A stretch of 64,000 bases of DNA from an uncultured Burkholderiales bacterium (GCA_946480465.1 CAMLJY010000015.1:1-64000), one strand, 5' to 3'; counted from the stretch's first letter, positions 9,017-18,684 are shown. Made by a program: numbers and translations. Notes: generated from the letters alone by a model not told the origin.

Positions 9017-9092
9017 GCTGCTCTCCTGAAAAGTGATGCGGCTGATTGTTGCGCAGCGCCGCGGCCGGGCGTGCCCGCGGCGGGAGAAGCTC

Positions 9093-9253
9093 AGAGCCTG
9101 TGACGTATTCCGGCGCGTCCGAGCGGGTGTCCCAGGCGGTGCCGATCTAGACGCGAAGCCGAAGATGTGGCCGTTCCCCCATCAAGGCTTTGCAACGACG
9201 AGCGGCGCCGTCTGGGGCGCACGAGCGGGCGTGGCGGAATGCTTCACAGGCTC
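9093..9253. mobile_element. 161-bp MITE with 19-bp terminal inverted repeats and TCA target duplication
   Basis: The left end GAGCCTGTGACGTATTCCG and the right end, read on the other strand (GAGCCTGTGAAGCATTCCG), match at 17 of 19 positions. Both ends are flanked by TCA (within CTCAG on each side), which fits a 3-bp TNA target duplication. No reading frame for a transposase fits inside, so this is a non-autonomous element. The GAGCC ends with a TNA duplication resemble some IS5-family insertion sequences; that family link is inference. The right-hand TCA is also the stop codon of the neighbouring TfoX-domain gene. Confidence 0.75.
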
Positions 9254-9664
9254 TCAGGCCGGTTTCCGGGCCGTGGCCTTCTTTGCGGTCGCCTTCGTGG
9301 CCGCCTTCGTGGCCGCCTTGGGCGGCAGGGTCAGCGTGTGGTCCAGCGCCCGGGCGAGCCAGGCCGACAGCGCCGCAGGATCGAGGCCGTCTTCTTCGCG
9401 GACGCGTACATAACCCGTCATCACGCGGCCCGGCATCGGCGCGAACGGCTGCGCCCTGCCCTGCGCGACCGCTTCCGCCGCGCCTTCCTTGCCGAGGCGC
9501 ACGACCACTTCGTCCTGGAACAGGCCGCACACCATGTGGCCGTTCACGAACGCCGCGGGGTAACCAAACATCGGCTTGCGAACGAGGCCCGGGTGCGCCG
9601 GCAACGCGGCGCCGAAGCGGGCGATCAGCGCCGGCGGCGACTTCTTCCAGGTGCTTGGGGGCAT
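9254..9664 (-). CDS. TfoX N-terminal domain protein
   Basis: This 136-aa protein starts at an ATG (MPPSTWKKSPPAL). It contains the TfoX_N fold: RKPMFGYPAAFVNGHMVCGLF near residues 30-50, then FAPMPGRVMTGYVRV near 80-95 and a closing helix DPAALSAWLARALDH. TfoX/Sxy proteins activate competence genes with CRP in gammaproteobacteria; the role of single-domain forms is unclear. The tail KAATKAATKATAKKATARK is a Lys/Ala repeat like histone H1 tails, so it may bind nucleic acid. The upstream TfoX_C gene overlaps it by 40 bp in another frame. Its stop codon lies in the target duplication of the MITE. Confidence 0.85.
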   Translation of the reverse strand: MPPSTWKKSPPALIARFGAALPAHPGLVRKPMFGYPAAFVNGHMVCGLFQDEVVVRLGKEGAAEAVAQGRAQPFAPMPGRVMTGYVRVREEDGLDPAALSAWLARALDHTLTLPPKAATKAATKATAKKATARKPA

Positions 9665-10041
9665 GGCGGCTCCACGGATGAAGAGGTGTCCCGATGCTGC
9701 TCCAGCGCGAGCAGAAGGCTGGTGCGGTGCTCCTTGGCAACCGTCTGCCACGGCAGCGACGACAGCGCGCCTTCGAGCGCCCACAGCAGGTTCAGCGTGA
9801 CGCCGGGCTCATGCCGCTTCACCTGCGCATACGCCGCGACCGCGCCCAGGCGGCGCAGCTGCGCCAGGGACCCGATGCCCGCGGCCACCAGGACCCGGGC
9901 CGACTTCGGGCCCAGGTTGGCCAGGCGCGCCAGTTCGGCCTCAGCCTCGGCCGTGGGCGCCGGCTGGGGCCGCCACGGTTCGTGGGCCGATCGCGGCTTC
10001 AAGCGCGTCACCGACCTGGCTGCACCGAGCGCATCGGTCAC
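9625..10041 (-). CDS. TfoX C-terminal domain protein
   Basis: This protein carries the HhH-like TfoX_C domain: LANLGPKSARVLVAAGIGSLAQLRRLG followed by GVTLNLLWALEGALSSLPWQTV. I chose the GTG at 10041 because it overlaps the stop of the upstream 90-aa gene (GTGA), a typical coupled arrangement; a longer start at 10086 is also open. The product is then 138 aa. With the next gene it forms a split TfoX: C-domain and N-domain on separate but overlapping genes, in reverse order relative to the fused protein. The last ~20 residues (rich in Arg, Pro, Ser) arise from the overlap. Confidence 0.78.
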   Translation of the reverse strand: MTDALGAARSVTRLKPRSAHEPWRPQPAPTAEAEAELARLANLGPKSARVLVAAGIGSLAQLRRLGAVAAYAQVKRHEPGVTLNLLWALEGALSSLPWQTVAKEHRTSLLLALEQHRDTSSSVEPPCPQAPGRSRRRR

Positions 10042-10310
10042 GACCCGGCGCGGGCAGCGGCCCGTGCCTTGACGACCTGGCGCCACGTGTCGTCGTCGGG
10101 TTCCAGCTCGGGAAAGGCACGAACCGCGGGATTGACGGTCTCGTCCAGGACCGCGGACATGGCGCGGCCGAAGGCATGCTTGATCGCCTCCGCCTTTTCG
10201 GCCGGGAGATCGACCAGCGCCTCGCGAAGCGCGTCGTCCAGCGCCGCGACGGCATCGATGCCGCCGTCACGCATCGCGCGGGCGCAGTTCAGTGTTGGAG
10301 GATGGGGCAT
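10038..10310 (-). CDS. Hypothetical protein, 90 aa, upstream of split tfoX genes
   Basis: This small helical, acidic protein starts at an ATG (MPHPPTLNCARAMRDGG). It has no signal peptide or membrane segment; residues 20-60 (AALDDALREALVDLPAEKAEAIKHAFGRAMSAVLDE) should form helices. Its TGA overlaps the GTG of the TfoX_C gene, which implies co-translation, so it is the first gene of a three-gene set. I do not recognise the family. Confidence 0.65.
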   Translation of the reverse strand: MPHPPTLNCARAMRDGGIDAVAALDDALREALVDLPAEKAEAIKHAFGRAMSAVLDETVNPAVRAFPELEPDDDTWRQVVKARAAARAGS

Positions 10311-10353
10311 GGCAGCGTGATTCTGGCCTGGCGCGGTGCATGGACAGCTTGCC

Positions 10354-12387
10354 TCAACCCGGCACCCCCAGCGCCGCGAAATGCACGACCCACTCGCGCG
10401 ACGCGTCCAGCGCCACCAGCGCGGCGGCCTCATCGTCGTAGAACGCGCCGACGGCGCAGGCGCCGAGGCCGCGCGCGCCGGCTTCGAGGTAGACGCGCTC
10501 GCCGACGAGGCCCGCCTCGAGGTAGGCATGGCGGTAGCCGCGCGCGGCGCCGCTGGCATCGGCGGCGAAAGCCGCTCGGTCGATGCTGAGCACCAGCACC
10601 GCGGCCGCGTCACCGATCACGTCCTGGTCCAGCGCGGCCGCGCGCGCCGCGGCGCGCAGGCCGGTGCCGGGCCGCCGCGGCAGCAGCGCGTGGTCGTGCG
10701 GACGGTAGCGGTAGGCGCCGGGCGCGAGGCCGTCCACGGCATGCACCACCACGTCGGTCCGCACCGCGGGAGACAACAGGCCCGGCCGATCGAGCGCCAG
10801 CGCCTGCAGCACGGCCGCCAGCGCCGGCCGCGGCAGCGGCGTGGATCCGAAGCGGCGCACCGAGCGTCGCCGCGCGATGACCGAGAGTGGCTCGGCCATC
10901 GCGGGCGACACACGCGGCAGCGGCAGCGCGCCGCCCGGGGCCTGGACGGGCGGGGCCGAGCCGGCCAGCGCCGGCACCGGCGCCAGGCGCAGCGAGCTGG
11001 CGCGGTGCACCGCGGCCGTCGCGCCCAGCGCCGGCGGATGCGACGCCGCCGACAGGCCGCGCCACTCCCATGCTCCTGCCCCGCGTGGCGCCCGCGCGGC
11101 ATCGGCCATCGCCGCCGCGTCCTGCGAACCCGGCGGCGGCGACCGCCATCCGGATGCAGGTGCCGCTGCCCCAGTCGATGCCGATGCGCCTGCGCCTGCG
11201 CTTTCCGATCTCGAGGGCGATGAAGATCGCGGCCACGGCGCAAGGGGCGGCATCGCATCCATGCCGCCCAGCCGCAGCACCGCCAGCACGCCCTCCTCGG
11301 ACTCGTCGCCGATGCTCAGCGCGGCGGCGACCCGTGCTTCATCGAAGCGCGCCAGCAGCGCCGCCGGCCAGCGCAGTGCCGCCGCCGCCACGCGCAGGTT
11401 TTCCAGCGCATGGCCGAGGTCGGCCAGCACGTAGCGGTAGCAGCGGTCGCGGTACTTGTGGCCGGTGCGGCGGAAGACCGCGGTGGCGACCAGCCAGGCC
11501 TCGGCCTCGCCGTCGAGTCCGGCCGGCACCTGCGCATCGGCCACGCGCAGCAACGCGTGCGCCTCCGGCCGGTAATGCCAGGCCCCGGGCGCCAGGCCAG
11601 GCACGCGGCGCGCGATGACGTACAGCTCGGTCGAGAACAAGGCACCCGAGGACGGCGAGGCGCGCAGCGCCAGCCCGGCGCGCCGCGCGGTGATGCCCGC
11701 GCCGTGCCACAGCAGCGTGCCGAGCGCCGCCAGGCCGGGCGCCGCGGCGGCGCGGTCGGACACCGGCAGGGGCATGCGGGCCGCGCCCGCGGGCCAGGGC
11801 TTGTACGGCGGCGGGGAAGGCCCCCAGGCCACGGGCGGCGCCTGCTGCCACAGTCGGCCCCGCGCATGCGAGGACATGGCGTGATAGCGCTCGACCAGCG
11901 CCAACCCGGCATCGGCCGCGCCGGGCCCGGCGGGCGCGGACAAAGGGGCGCCCCCGGCAGCATCCCAGGCCACGTCGCCCTGCCCCTGGCGGCGCCCGAA
12001 CCAGAAGCCCAGGCCGCCCGCCGCCACCGCACCGGCCACCGCCGCGAGCACCGGACGGCGCCGCCCGGCCCGCAGCACCGCGGCAGCCCCGGCCGCCGGC
12101 CGCCGCCGGAGCGCCCGCCACGCGGCGCGCAGGTTGAACGCCAGGTGCACCGCCACCAGCAGCACGGTGGCGTAGCCGAACAGGTAGTGCCAGTCGAACA
12201 CCGGCAGCTGCTGCGCCGCGACCCAGAACAGCCCGAGCGCCGCGGTACCGGCCAGGTAGGCCAGCAGCAGCAGGCTCAGCAGCGCATTCAGCACCGGCCG
12301 CGGCGGCAGCCGGCCGCGCCACCAGGCCAGCGCCAACGCGGCCGCGGCCAGCAGCAGCGGCGTCGCGACCCACAGCAGTTTCGGCAT
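10354..12387 (-). CDS. Membrane-anchored protein with two SagB-type nitroreductase domains
   Basis: This 677-aa protein begins at the ATG opening MPKLLWVATPLLL; upstream ATGs in the same frame are less convincing. The first ~110 residues hold three transmembrane helices including WHYLFGYATVLLVAVHLAFNLR, whose spaced histidines resemble heme-ligating DUF4405/cytochrome b561-type anchors. Residues ~215-365 form a SagB-like nitroreductase domain (SGALFSTELYVIARRVPGL, then RDRCYRYVLADLGHALENL). After an Ala/Ser-rich linker, residues ~495-677 form a second one (VIARRRSVRRFGSTPLP, GYRHAYLEAGLVGERVYLEA). Such domains bind FMN and oxidise or reduce small molecules or peptides. No RiPP precursor or cyclodehydratase gene is adjacent. 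Substrate unknown. Confidence 0.8.
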   Translation of the reverse strand: MPKLLWVATPLLLAAAALALAWWRGRLPPRPVLNALLSLLLLAYLAGTAALGLFWVAAQQLPVFDWHYLFGYATVLLVAVHLAFNLRAAWRALRRRPAAGAAAVLRAGRRRPVLAAVAGAVAAGGLGFWFGRRQGQGDVAWDAAGGAPLSAPAGPGAADAGLALVERYHAMSSHARGRLWQQAPPVAWGPSPPPYKPWPAGAARMPLPVSDRAAAAPGLAALGTLLWHGAGITARRAGLALRASPSSGALFSTELYVIARRVPGLAPGAWHYRPEAHALLRVADAQVPAGLDGEAEAWLVATAVFRRTGHKYRDRCYRYVLADLGHALENLRVAAAALRWPAALLARFDEARVAAALSIGDESEEGVLAVLRLGGMDAMPPLAPWPRSSSPSRSESAGAGASASTGAAAPASGWRSPPPGSQDAAAMADAARAPRGAGAWEWRGLSAASHPPALGATAAVHRASSLRLAPVPALAGSAPPVQAPGGALPLPRVSPAMAEPLSVIARRRSVRRFGSTPLPRPALAAVLQALALDRPGLLSPAVRTDVVVHAVDGLAPGAYRYRPHDHALLPRRPGTGLRAAARAAALDQDVIGDAAAVLVLSIDRAAFAADASGAARGYRHAYLEAGLVGERVYLEAGARGLGACAVGAFYDDEAAALVALDASREWVVHFAALGVPG

Positions 12388-12496
12388 GCGCGCGGTCCCC
12401 CTGACGCCGATTCTGGCCATCCCCGGCGGGCACCGCGCTTGCCCAGGATGGGCCGTCGGCAGCGTGCCGGCTTCCAATGGACATCGGAGATCAGAC

Positions 12497-12778
12497 ATGG
12501 CAAACCAGAACCGCGATCAGCAACAGCAAGGCCAGCAGGGTCAAGGCCAGCAGGGCCAGAACCAGAACCAGCGTGACCAGCAGCAGGACCAGGCCAACCA
12601 GCGCCAGGGCCAGCAGGGCCAGGGTCAGCAGCCGGGCCAGGGCCAGCAGGAGCAGCAGAACCGCGGGCAGGCGCAGCGCGGCCAGAACGAAGGCAGCAGC
12701 GGCCAGAACCGCGGCAGCCAGGACCGCGAGCAAGGCAACCGCGGCCAGCGCGACGAAAGCCGCGAAGAGCGCCGCTGA
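12497..12778 (+). CDS. Gln/Gly/Asn/Arg-rich intrinsically disordered protein
   Basis: This 93-aa protein starts at an ATG 7 bases after GGAGATC. About 39% of residues are Gln (36 of 93), with Gly, Asn and Arg making up most of the rest and almost no hydrophobic residues, in motifs such as GQQGQGQQ and NQNQRDQQQ. The C-terminus is charged (REQGNRGQRDESREERR). It resembles hydrophilin or prion-like low-complexity proteins, and a role in desiccation or osmotic stress is possible, but no function can be assigned. A strong intrinsic terminator follows, which supports it being an expressed single-gene unit. It is divergent from the nitroreductase gene. Confidence 0.72.
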   Translation: MANQNRDQQQQGQQGQGQQGQNQNQRDQQQDQANQRQGQQGQGQQPGQGQQEQQNRGQAQRGQNEGSSGQNRGSQDREQGNRGQRDESREERR

Positions 12779-12840
12779 AGCCCTTTGCGGCGTGCCGCCC
12801 GCGCAGCCCGCGCGGGCACGCGCCCGAAGCCCGGTTCCGC

Positions 12841-12874
12841 GCCGCGGCCTGCCGCGGCTTTATTTCGTTATTTT
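12841..12874 (+). terminator. Rho-independent terminator after the Gln-rich gene
   Basis: GCCGCGG and CCGCGGC form a perfect 7-bp GC stem with a CCTG loop, followed directly by TTTATTTCGTTATTTT. This T-rich run is very rare in this GC-rich sequence, so it is the clearest classical terminator in the window. Confidence 0.8.
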
Positions 12875-13041
12875 CGACAGCGGCACGGCCGAGTCCGCAC
12901 TCAGGGGCCGGGGCGTCCGCGCCATCGCGTCTCTTTCCGTGGCGGCGTTCGGCAATCCGCATTCCCCAGGCGCGCAGGACTGGCCCGGGAACGCCGATTG
13001 CCTGGTTCTTCTGAAATCCCTGACCTGCAGGTGCCCCAGCC

Positions 13042-13494
13042 ATGAACCCCGATCCGCTGCGCGTCCTGGTGGTCGACGACAACATCGACTTCGCCATGTC
13101 CTTCGGCCAGCTGCTGGAACTGCTGGGCTGCAAGGTGGAGGTGGCGCACGATGCGCGCTCGGCGCTGCTGAAGGCGGTGCCCGAGCGCCCGCACCTGGTC
13201 TTCCTGGACCTGAACCTCGGCCGCGAGAACGGCAGCCAGGTGATGGCGGTGCTGCGCCGCATGCTGCACGACGACGAGGGCCTCACCATCATCTGCCTGA
13301 CCGGCGAGATCCGCCCGGACATCGAGCTGGAATGCCGCAAGGCCGGCTTCGACCTGTTCATGCACAAGCCGATGCCGACGGAATTGCTGCGGGAAGTGCT
13401 GGCGGCCTGCCGGCAGCGGGTGGAGGCGGCGGCACGGCACCGTGCCGCGGCCAGCCTGGAAGGCGCCGAACCGCTGCCGCGCGCCATCGGCTGA
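13042..13494 (+). CDS. Single-domain response regulator (CheY-like receiver)
   Basis: This 150-aa protein consists of one receiver domain: VLVVDDN (acidic pocket near residues 10-14), LVFLDLNLG (phospho-acceptor Asp near 56), IICLTGE (Thr switch) and FMHKPMP (conserved Lys near 109). It has no DNA-binding output, only a short Ala-rich tail, so it probably acts as a phosphorelay intermediate or by protein contact. No kinase gene is adjacent; the hybrid kinases elsewhere in the window are possible partners. A tandem 23-bp repeat begins over its stop codon. Confidence 0.88.
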   Translation: MNPDPLRVLVVDDNIDFAMSFGQLLELLGCKVEVAHDARSALLKAVPERPHLVFLDLNLGRENGSQVMAVLRRMLHDDEGLTIICLTGEIRPDIELECRKAGFDLFMHKPMPTELLREVLAACRQRVEAAARHRAAASLEGAEPLPRAIG

Positions 13495-13557
13495 GCGCGC
13501 AAGCGCGCGTCGGCTGAGCGCGCAAGCGCGCGTCGGTCGAGCGCGCAGCCGCGCGAT
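13488..13557. repeat. Three tandem 23-bp hairpin-forming units at the end of the receiver gene
   Basis: The unit CGGCTGAGCGCGCAAGCGCGCGT occurs twice exactly and a third time with changes. Each unit contains GCGCGC-AA-GCGCGC, which can fold into a short hairpin. The first unit contains the TGA stop of the receiver gene. It could slow or end transcription. Confidence 0.8.
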
Positions 13558-13673
13558 TCGCCCGGGCGCCGGCGGCCCCGTTCGCCGCCGCGGGCATGTC
13601 GAATGCCGCGATGGCGGGCTCGGGCCCGGCCCTTGCAGCCGGCCCTTTCTTCCATCCTGACAGGAGCTTCCTC

Positions 13674-14033
13674 ATGATCGACTCGACCTTCGCCCGCCTG
13701 GGCGCCGCCTTGCTCGCCGGCACCTGCCTGCTCGCCGGTTGCGAGCGGCGCGACGACGCCGCACAGCAGAACACCGGCACCACGACGGCCAGCACCTCGG
13801 GAGGCGATGCGGCCAATACGGGCACGACCACGGGCACCACGGGAAGCGCCACGGGCACGACCGGCAGCACGGACAGCAGCACCACCACCGGCACCGGCAT
13901 CGCCAGCGGCAACCCGGTGGGCGCGGGTACCGGTGACAGCTCGACCCGCTCGAACGCGCCGGCCGGCGCCATGCCGGACACCAGCGCCTCCGCGCCGGCC
14001 GCCGGCAGCACCGCGCCCGCGGCCAGCCGCTGA
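13674..14033 (+). CDS. Thr/Ser/Gly-rich lipoprotein
   Basis: This 119-aa protein starts at an ATG 9 bases after CAGGAG. It has a lipoprotein signal peptide ending LLAGC (Cys near residue 23). The mature part is almost entirely Thr, Ser, Gly and Ala, with repeats such as TGTTTGTTGSATGTTGS, so it is disordered and perhaps a surface-exposed or spacer lipoprotein. No domain is recognisable. The longer upstream frame lacks the signal peptide at its start and was rejected. Confidence 0.75.
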   Translation: MIDSTFARLGAALLAGTCLLAGCERRDDAAQQNTGTTTASTSGGDAANTGTTTGTTGSATGTTGSTDSSTTTGTGIASGNPVGAGTGDSSTRSNAPAGAMPDTSASAPAAGSTAPAASR

Positions 14034-14042
14034 CGTCAGCCG

Positions 14043-14513
14043 ATGCAGGCGCACGCCATGGACCCGAGCGACCTCGTCAACCGGCTGATGGACATCGAGC
14101 GCGCCGGCGAGCAGCGCTGCGAGGCCAGCGCGACCGTGCTGCACCAGGGCCCGCTGCAGGCGCAGCTGCTGCTGCAGGCCGCCGAGCACCGGGCGGCGGC
14201 CGAGGCGCTGAACGACGCGGTGGTGCGCCTGCGCGGCACGCCGCAATCGGGCGAGGCAGACGTGGTGCTGCGCGATCCGGCCGGCCCCGGTTTCCCGATC
14301 AATGCCGGCCACGAACGGGCGGCGCTGGACAGCTGCATCGCCGAGGCCGAAGGCGCGCTGGACAGCTACCGCCAGGCGCTGCAGCACGGCGGCCTGCCCG
14401 ACTGGCTGCAGCACCAGCTGGCGGCCTGCCTGGCCTCCGCGCAGGACCAGCTCGAGCGCCTGCTGCGGGCGCGCCGCACGCTGGACGCCGCGGCCGCGCC
14501 GGTCACCACCTAG
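14043..14513 (+). CDS. Helical-bundle protein, distant PA2169/DUF2383-like
   Basis: This 156-residue soluble, mostly alpha-helical protein (or 151 if it starts at the second ATG, MDPSDLVNRL) resembles the ferritin-like PA2169/DUF2383 family in layout: an N-terminal helix, then helices carrying AAEHRAAAEALNDAVVRLRGTP, a central helix and the closing helix QDQLERLLRARRTL. The similarity is weak compared with the clear family member at 30.1 kb. It lies 10 bp after the lipoprotein gene and 124 bp before katE, so it may share their expression. Function unknown. Confidence 0.6.
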   Translation: MQAHAMDPSDLVNRLMDIERAGEQRCEASATVLHQGPLQAQLLLQAAEHRAAAEALNDAVVRLRGTPQSGEADVVLRDPAGPGFPINAGHERAALDSCIAEAEGALDSYRQALQHGGLPDWLQHQLAACLASAQDQLERLLRARRTLDAAAAPVTT

Positions 14514-14637
14514 CAACTGAAAGACGCATACACCGCCCCAGCCGGCTTGCGCAGCACGGCGGTGGCCGCGTCTTTGCGACGATAGCAGGCACATCGGTTG
14601 CCGGGGCCCGCGTCACGACCAGCCCATCGAGGACGCC

Positions 14638-17103
14638 ATGCCGACCCGCAAGACCGCCACCGCGCCCGCCGCCGGAACCCTCCGCGGCAGCCTGCGCAAG
14701 CCCAGCGCCCGCAGCATCCCGCCGGCCACCGTGGGCACGGTGGCGAGCACGGTCTCCGGCCCCTCCAGCACGCAGTTGGGCGAACACGAGGCGCGCGCGC
14801 TGGACACACCGGAACGGCAGCGGCTGGCGCTGCGCCAAGCCGGGGCGCAGGCCTTCGGCGCGGCGATGCCGGCCAATCCGCTGAAGGCCGCGGAGCACGG
14901 CATCGCCGCCGGGCGCGAGCCGCAGGCCGGCCTGCCGCTGCAGCCGATCGATCCGGTGGTGGGCAGCAGCACCGTGCAGGAGCACCTGGCCTCGCCCAAG
15001 GTCGGCCGCCAGGCGCTGCCGGGCCACAACCCCACCAACGACGCGCTCGACCGGGTGCGCGTGGACGACAGCGGCCGCGAGCTGACGACCAACCAGGGCG
15101 TGCGCATCGGCGACAACCAGAACTCGCTGAAGGCCGGCCTGCGCGGGCCGTCGCTGCTGGAAGACTTCATCCTGCGCGAGAAGATCACCCACTTCGACCA
15201 CGAGCGCATCCCCGAGCGGGTGGTGCATGCCCGCGGCTCGGCCGCCCACGGGTACTTCGAGTGCTACGAACCGCTGGACGGCATCACCCTGGCCGCGCCC
15301 TTCCAGGCCGCCGGCAAGCGCACGCCGGTCTTCGTGCGCTTCTCCACCGTGGCCGGCGAGCGCGGATCGACCGACACCGCGCGCGACGTGCGCGGATTTG
15401 CCGTCAAGTTCTACACCGATGCCGGCAACTGGGATCTGGTGGGCAACAACATCCCGGTCTTCTTCATCCAGGACGCGATGAAGTTTCCGGACCTGGTGCA
15501 TGCGCTGAAGCCGGAGCCGCACCACCAGATGCCGCAGGCCTCCAGCGCGCACGACACCTTCTGGGACTTCGTCTCGCTGATGCCCGAGTCGGCCCACATG
15601 CTGATGTGGTTGATGAGCGACCGCGCCATCCCGCGCAGCTACCGCATGATGCAGGGCTTCGGCGTGCACAGCTTCCGGCTGGTCAATGCCGCCGGGCAAT
15701 CCAGGCTGTGCAAGTTCCACTGGACGCCGCGGCTGGGCACGCACTCGCTGGTGTGGGACGAGGCGGTGAAGATCAGCGGCGCCGACCCGGACTTCCACCG
15801 CCGCGACCTCTGGGAAGCCATCGAGGCCGGCGCCTTCCCCGAGTACGAGCTGGGCCTGCAGCTCTTCACCGACGAGGACGCGGACCGCTTTCCGTTCGAC
15901 GTGCTGGATGCGACCAAGATCGTCCCCGAGGAGATGGTGCCGGTGCGGCCGGTGGGCCGCCTGGTGTTGAACCGCAACCCCGACAACTTCTTCGCCGAGA
16001 CCGAGCAGGTCGCCTTCTGCACCGCACACGTCGTCCCCGGCATCGACTTCACGCCCGACCCGCTGCTGCAAGGCCGCATCCACTCCTACGTCGACACGCA
16101 GTTGACGCGCCTGGGCGGCCCCAACTTCCACGAGATCCCGATCAACGCCGCGATCACGCAGGTGCACAACAACCAGCGCGACGGCCTGCACCGCCAGGCC
16201 ATCGCGCGCGGCCGCGTCAACTACGAGCCGAACTCGCTCGCCGGCGGCTGCCCCTTCCAGGCCGGGCGCGCCGGCTTCGTCTCCTTCCCTGAAGCCGTGC
16301 GGCAGGAAAAGCTGCGCGCCAAGCCGGAAAAGTTCGCCGACCACTACTCGCAGGCCACCCTCTTCTACCGCTCGCAGACGCCCACCGAGCAGGCCCACAT
16401 CGCCGCCGCCTTCCGCTTCGAGCTGACCAGGGTGCAGGTGCCGGCGGTGCGCGAGCGGGTGCTGTCGCTGCTGGCCAACGTCGACGGCGCGCTGGCGCGG
16501 CAGGTGGCCGACGGCCTCGGCCTGCCGGTGCCGGCGCCGCAGGAGCGGGCGCTGGCGAAGCGGCCGCCGAAGCTGCCCGTGGAGCGATCGCCGGCGCTGT
16601 CGCTGCTGTCACGGCCGGGCGAGCCGGACATCCGCGGCCGCCGCGTCGCACTGCTGGTGGCCGAGGGCGCCGACGCCGACCCCCTGCGTGCCGTGCACGC
16701 CGCGCTGGCCCAGGCCGGTGCCGTGCCGCGCTGGGTGGGTGCACGCCTGGGCGCGGTGACGGCCGCCGACGGCTCGCCGCTGCACGTGGAGATCTCGCTC
16801 GAGGCCGGCCCTTCGGTGCTGTGGGACGCGGCGGTGCTGCCCGGCGGCGAGGCATCCACGGCGCTGAGCCAGCAGGGCCAGGCGCTGGAATTCATCAAGG
16901 ACCAGTACCGGCACTGCAAGACCATCCTCGCCTTCGGCCGCGGCGGCTCGCTGCTGGAAGCCGCCGGCATCCCCTACGCCCTGCCGGACGGCAGCGCGGA
17001 CCCGGGCCTGCTGCTCGACCCCGCGGACGCGCCCACGGCCTTCGCCGGCGCGCTGGCGCGGCACCGGCACTACGCCCGGGAAACCGATCCGCCGCGCGTC
17101 TGA
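14638..17103 (+). CDS. katE: Large-subunit catalase HPII type
   Basis: This 821-aa monofunctional heme catalase (clade II) converts hydrogen peroxide to water and oxygen. Visible landmarks are [15 protein letters not shown] (catalytic His near residue 197), [18 protein letters not shown] (Asn near 268) and the proximal heme-ligand region [16 protein letters not shown] (Tyr near 486). The N-terminus is long (about 130 residues before the catalase core), and the C-terminus carries the extra DJ-1/PfpI-like flavodoxin domain typical of HPII (about residues 655-815). Its 3' end overlaps the convergent DUF421 gene by 34 bp. HPII enzymes usually protect stationary-phase or stressed cells. Confidence 0.95.
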   Translation: MPTRKTATAPAAGTLRGSLRKPSARSIPPATVGTVASTVSGPSSTQLGEHEARALDTPERQRLALRQAGAQAFGAAMPANPLKAAEHGIAAGREPQAGLPLQPIDPVVGSSTVQEHLASPKVGRQALPGHNPTNDALDRVRVDDSGRELTTNQGVRIGDNQNSLKAGLRGPSLLEDFILREKITHFDHERIPERVVHARGSAAHGYFECYEPLDGITLAAPFQAAGKRTPVFVRFSTVAGERGSTDTARDVRGFAVKFYTDAGNWDLVGNNIPVFFIQDAMKFPDLVHALKPEPHHQMPQASSAHDTFWDFVSLMPESAHMLMWLMSDRAIPRSYRMMQGFGVHSFRLVNAAGQSRLCKFHWTPRLGTHSLVWDEAVKISGADPDFHRRDLWEAIEAGAFPEYELGLQLFTDEDADRFPFDVLDATKIVPEEMVPVRPVGRLVLNRNPDNFFAETEQVAFCTAHVVPGIDFTPDPLLQGRIHSYVDTQLTRLGGPNFHEIPINAAITQVHNNQRDGLHRQAIARGRVNYEPNSLAGGCPFQAGRAGFVSFPEAVRQEKLRAKPEKFADHYSQATLFYRSQTPTEQAHIAAAFRFELTRVQVPAVRERVLSLLANVDGALARQVADGLGLPVPAPQERALAKRPPKLPVERSPALSLLSRPGEPDIRGRRVALLVAEGADADPLRAVHAALAQAGAVPRWVGARLGAVTAADGSPLHVEISLEAGPSVLWDAAVLPGGEASTALSQQGQALEFIKDQYRHCKTILAFGRGGSLLEAAGIPYALPDGSADPGLLLDPADAPTAFAGALARHRHYARETDPPRV

Positions 17104-17609
17104 CGCGCCTTTTGCGCATCATCACCCGGCGGCGGCTCGTTGCCCAGCACGGTGATCTCGCCGTCGCTTTCCATGCGAGCCACCTTCACCTGGTCCAGCC
17201 GCTCGTAGCCATGCTCGCGCAGCTTGGACATCAGCTCGTCCATCGTCACCAGTTCGCGCCGCATGGCGCGCCGGTTCGCGCGCCCGCCCTCCACCAGCAC
17301 CAGTGGCCTGGGCTCGATCAGGCGCCGCAGCGCCGGCCAGCGGTAGCTGGACCAGTCCAGCGCGTAGTTCCACCCGGCGATGGTGGCCACCAGCAGGCAG
17401 CCGTCGGCGACCGAGTCGTAGCCGCCGGCCATCGCGTTCTGCGAGGCATCGGCGATCAGCACCAGCAGCAGCACGTCGGCGATCGCGATCGAGCCGACGT
17501 CGCGCCGCAGCACGAAGCGGAACAGCAGGAACAGGAACCAGTACATCGCGGTGCCGCGCACCACCAGTTCGAGCGGATCGCTGCTGAACCGGAACAGGTC
17601 GGCGATCAC
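17070..17609 (-). CDS. DUF421 (YetF-like) membrane protein
   Basis: This 179-aa protein has two to three N-terminal transmembrane helices (TAMYWFLFLLFRFVLRR, then ADVLLLVLIADASQNAM). A cytosolic domain follows, with SYRWPALRRLIEPRPLVLVEGG and TMDELMSKLREHGYERLDQVKVARMESDGEITVL, the hallmark of the DUF421/YetF family. The family is linked to stress and spore-germination phenotypes in Bacillus; the biochemical role is unknown. It begins 13 bp after the stop of the UDP-xylose synthase gene on the same strand, so the two may be co-transcribed. Its end overlaps katE tail-to-tail. Confidence 0.88.
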   Translation of the reverse strand: MIADLFRFSSDPLELVVRGTAMYWFLFLLFRFVLRRDVGSIAIADVLLLVLIADASQNAMAGGYDSVADGCLLVATIAGWNYALDWSSYRWPALRRLIEPRPLVLVEGGRANRRAMRRELVTMDELMSKLREHGYERLDQVKVARMESDGEITVLGNEPPPGDDAQKARQTRGGSVSRA

Positions 17610-17622
17610 GCTCGCAGCGCCC

Positions 17623-18588
<966 letters not shown>

Positions 18589-18684
18589 GGGTGGGGCGCG
18601 GCAAGTGGCGTGCCGACGGGTGTTGCGGGCCGGGGGATGGCCTCGCTTGCCCGCGCTGACTCGCCGCCACGGCCGGTCCGCTGG

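Noticed and set aside
12491..12733. Leftward 80-aa Leu/Ala/Val-rich frame opposite the Gln-rich gene
   Set aside because: It is the antisense of CAG-rich codons, which reads as Leu; it has no ribosome site and its low complexity mirrors the real gene.
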